NCBI GenBank assembly: GCA_002509325.1
Contig: DADO01000159.1
Coordinates: 12,953 to 20,431, forward strand
Source of the DNA: Methanosarcina sp. UBA402
GTDB taxonomy: Archaea > Halobacteriota > Methanosarcinia > Methanosarcinales > Methanosarcinaceae
Reading direction: 5' to 3'
Length of the DNA stretch: 7,479 nucleotides
The notes under the pieces are model-generated. The model made no database searches. It saw nothing but the letters and a program-made list of their open reading frames with translations, and was not told where the DNA came from. A program made the translations under genes and the position numbers. Below are positions 5,758 to 7,479 of this stretch, piece by piece; within the stretch, counting starts at the first letter, position 1; the number at the start of each line of letters is the position of its first letter.

Positions 5758-6351
5758 TTAGAAATCTTTTGCCTGACAGACAACTCCTGAAGCTGCATCC
5801 ATAAAAAACTCTTCTGAGATAATTATATCACCTGAAATAGGGACTGAAAAAGTATGTCTCCTTTTCTTCTGGGAAGTTGCTACAAAAGGTTCATCCGGGT
5901 AAGCTTCCCCTAAATCCTTATATTTTCTCACAATTTTCATTATTTCGGCAAGGTCAGTCAGGCCAATCCTATCAAAAAGCACTACCTGTTGCTGGAAGCG
6001 TTCGACTGCCGCTCTTGATATATTTTCTATGAAAGGAATTGCTCCCTCAGAGCCAAGGATTCTGCCTTTTTCGTCAATTCCGTTTGCATGAATTGCAAGT
6101 AAGGAATGACCTGACAGATGTCCCCTCGATTCCGTTCCACAGACAAGAATATACCTGATATTTGAATTTGAGATTGTGTTTACGATTATTTTTTCGACTC
6201 CCAGGTTTTCGGTTTTTGAACTTCCCCACAGAGCCGCTTCAGGTGAGGGGTTTATCTGGCTCGCAAGAGTTACAACCGCAATCCTAGACTTCGGATTTCC
6301 TACCGTGTAGTCACCTTTTACTAAAGGCCATGTCTCTGCAACGGTTTTCAA
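5758..6351 (-). CDS. mtxA: Soluble MtrA-like corrinoid protein MtxA
   Basis: MtxA is homologous to the cytoplasmic corrinoid-binding domain of MtrA, which carries the methyl group on cobalt. In 197 residues it shows the MtrA pattern: W-P-L-V-K-G-D-Y near residue 8, V-A-x-V-T-L-A-S-like stretch at 25-31, K-T-E-N-L-G at 46-51, C-G-T-E-S-R-G-H-L-S-G at 71-81, G-A-I-P-F and E-R-F-Q-Q-Q further on. His78 matches the cobalt-ligand His of MtrA (His84 in the Methanothermobacter protein, from memory). The C-terminus ends without the transmembrane helix of MtrA, so the protein is expected to be soluble and uncoupled from the sodium pump. The start is TTG at 6351: an in-frame TGA (6352-6354) lies directly upstream and AGGTGA (6356-6361) is the ribosome binding site. 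The TTG overlaps the mtxX stop (TTGA), implying translational coupling. Confidence 0.92.
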   Translation of the reverse strand: MKTVAETWPLVKGDYTVGNPKSRIAVVTLASQINPSPEAALWGSSKTENLGVEKIIVNTISNSNIRYILVCGTESRGHLSGHSLLAIHANGIDEKGRILGSEGAIPFIENISRAAVERFQQQVVLFDRIGLTDLAEIMKIVRKYKDLGEAYPDEPFVATSQKKRRHTFSVPISGDIIISEEFFMDAASGVVCQAKDF

Positions 6352-7205
6352 TCAATCACCTTTTGCCTTTCCTTATTCAGGTGAGACAGTGCACTTGCAA
6401 GCATTATAGCTTTTGTAAAATGTCCGCCTACCCTTGATGTGTCTATAAAAACGAAATCGTCCATGAGTACCGGAGCTCCAAGCCCGTCACCCCCACCAAG
6501 GAAAGCAATTGTCCTGAAGATCAGGTTCCCCGAAATACCGTCAGGGGCAACAATAAAGTTTGATTCTTTTATGGCATCTTCGATAAGAATTGTATAGTGT
6601 TTGGCATTGATCCCGAGTTCAACAGCTCGCCTTGTTACGAATTCTCCATCCGCAAGAGTCCTGTCAACACGCTTGTTCCTTCCTATGTCTCCAATCCTGC
6701 CCCCGGAAAGCACACCAACTGCAGGCTCTATCCCGAACCTCCTTATATGTTCGGCACCTAACGTTATAATCCTGAGTTTGTCTGCAAGGGTATTCCCCTC
6801 ATCAATCCCTACAGGAGCGAGAAAAAAAGGTGTCCCGCCAACCGTGAGGAGCAGGGCAAGCCTGCAGATTCTTTTCTTTCCAAGAGCCTCTTTAAGATAG
6901 GAAAGGGCTTTTGACGCTTTTGCAGTTCCCCTGATAGCAGCATCAACTTTTCTTGAAACCATAAGTTCTACAAGAGTCTTTTCGGGCTCGTCCGTATCCA
7001 CTATCTCGAGTTCAGTGCCAATCTCGTCGATTTCTTTCTTAATTCCCACCAGGACGACCTGTGCATATCCCAGTTCCTGGGCTTTCCGAGCGCTCTCGAG
7101 CAATTTAGGATTTGGGTCCCTTATTCCCATAGCTACTCTTGCCCCATTGGTTCTGGCTCTTACTTCAATAGCCTCAAGGAGGTCATGCATGCTATTCTTT
7201 TCCAT
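6348..7205 (-). CDS. mtxX: MtxX, methanogenesis marker protein 4 family
   Basis: MtxX belongs to a methanogen family related in fold to phosphotransacetylase/phosphotransbutyrylase. It is named a putative methyltransferase subunit because of its linkage to mtxA and mtxH; its biochemical activity is not established. Visible conserved stretches are A-M-G-I-R-D-P-N-P near the N-terminus, L-T-V-G-G-T-P-F-F-L-A-P-V-G-I-D-E-G, G-V-L-S-G-G-R-I-G-D-I-G-R-N, A-P-D-G-I-S-G-N-L, and G-G-G-D-G-L-G-A-P-V. The reading frame is open upstream to 7346, but those codons run into the hairpin repeat at 7319-7341 and look non-coding. I chose ATG 7205 (285 residues) because AGGA (7211-7214) is 5 bases upstream; ATG 7211 and ATG 7190 are alternatives. 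It is the first gene of the operon and its stop overlaps the mtxA start. A TATA-like AAATTAATTAAT on the minus strand near 7262-7273 is a weak promoter candidate. Confidence 0.9.
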   Translation of the reverse strand: MEKNSMHDLLEAIEVRARTNGARVAMGIRDPNPKLLESARKAQELGYAQVVLVGIKKEIDEIGTELEIVDTDEPEKTLVELMVSRKVDAAIRGTAKASKALSYLKEALGKKRICRLALLLTVGGTPFFLAPVGIDEGNTLADKLRIITLGAEHIRRFGIEPAVGVLSGGRIGDIGRNKRVDRTLADGEFVTRRAVELGINAKHYTILIEDAIKESNFIVAPDGISGNLIFRTIAFLGGGDGLGAPVLMDDFVFIDTSRVGGHFTKAIMLASALSHLNKERQKVID

Positions 7206-7211
7206 ATCCAT

Positions 7212-7290
7212 CCTGACTTTTATGTAAGATTTTAAGTAGTTTAGAGAAGTACAAACATGCTCATTAATTAATTTTGTCCTTCCAGATCTA
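7212..7290 (-). promoter_or_regulatory. Probable mtxX leader and promoter region
   Basis: This AT-rich stretch lies between the repeat array and the mtxX start. It holds a TATA-like AAATTAATTAAT near 7262-7273, which would place a transcription start near 7240 with a leader of about 35 bases. No better TATA box is visible. Confidence 0.25.
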
Positions 7291-7459
7291 CAAACTTTTT
7301 CAAATAAATGCTTGACCTCAAACTTTTTCAAAAAAAGTTTGATCAAAAACCCCTAGCAACGGTTGTGGCACACCCCTTTTCAAAAAACTGCTTGCCCGCA
7401 AACTTTTTCAAAAAAAGTTTGATCAAAAACCTTTTGAGAAAAGGTTTGATCGAAAACGG
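7291..7459. repeat. Hairpin repeat array upstream of mtxX
   Basis: A 54-base direct repeat (7297-7350 and 7377-7430, 50 of 54 identical, period exactly 80) carries the core hairpin CAAACTTTTT-CAA-AAAAAGTTTG (7319-7341 and 7399-7421), a perfect 10-bp stem, followed by GATCAAAAAC. A half copy without the second arm lies at 7291-7304. A third, diverged hairpin, AAACCTTTT-GAG-AAAAGGTTT (7427-7447), follows with GATCGAAAAC. The only difference within the aligned stems is a T-to-C change with a matching A-to-G change, so pairing is kept. The array continues towards the window edge. No Cas genes or CRISPR-like spacing are present. Confidence 0.75.
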
Positions 7460-7479
7460 TGTAACTTTTGGATTTGAAA

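Noticed and set aside
7206..7346. N-terminal extension of mtxX to ATG 7346
   Set aside because: The added residues are encoded by AT-rich leader and part of the hairpin repeat, with no ribosome binding site at 7346.
7291..7459. CRISPR array
   Set aside because: There are only two close repeat copies with one 26-base interval, the repeats are internally hairpinned dispersed-type units, and no cas genes are present.

Overview
The window looks like chromosomal DNA from a methanogenic archaeon of the genus Methanosarcina. It carries paralogues of the tetrahydromethanopterin:coenzyme M methyltransferase subunits MtrA and MtrH next to an MtxX gene, an arrangement known from Methanosarcina as mtxXAH. 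It also has a multi-PAS/GAF sensor of the kind abundant in this genus, AT-rich intergenic DNA with archaeal TATA boxes, and several intergenic repeats. This is inference from gene content; I ran no search.

Layout. Bases 58-1833 (minus) encode a 591-residue sensory protein with three PAS/PAC modules at an exact 133-residue period followed by a GAF domain, and no kinase or other output domain. A 370-base divergent intergenic region (1834-2203) carries its promoter and that of ilvD. ilvD (2204-3865, plus) is a complete dihydroxy-acid dehydratase of the branched-chain amino acid pathway, followed by a hairpin/poly-T terminator. A 53-residue Cys-rich zinc-binding protein starting with TTG lies at 4012-4173. 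Bases 4174-4716 are a repeat and remnant zone: a 122-bp MITE with 13-bp perfect inverted ends and a 6-bp target duplication, a short 3' remnant possibly of a gamma-glutamylcyclotransferase-like gene, a copy of a GTTTGATC-type repeat where that remnant's frame closes, and a palindrome-rich block next to the end of mtxH.

The right half (7205 down to 4717, minus) is the apparent operon mtxX-mtxA-mtxH. mtxX and mtxA overlap by four bases (TTGA). mtxA encodes a MtrA-like corrinoid domain that keeps the cobalt-ligand His but has no membrane anchor. mtxH encodes a complete MtrH-like methyltransferase after a 108-base gap holding three 14-bp tandem repeats. The likely meaning is a soluble, non-energy-conserving methyl-transfer module between tetrahydromethanopterin and an unknown partner. 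Upstream of mtxX (7291-7459) is an array of hairpin repeats, related to the copy at 4487-4518.

The most interesting items are the soluble MtxXAH module with its repeat-bearing leader, the output-less triple-PAS sensor, the MITE, and the hairpin repeat family, in which one copy shows compensatory stem changes.
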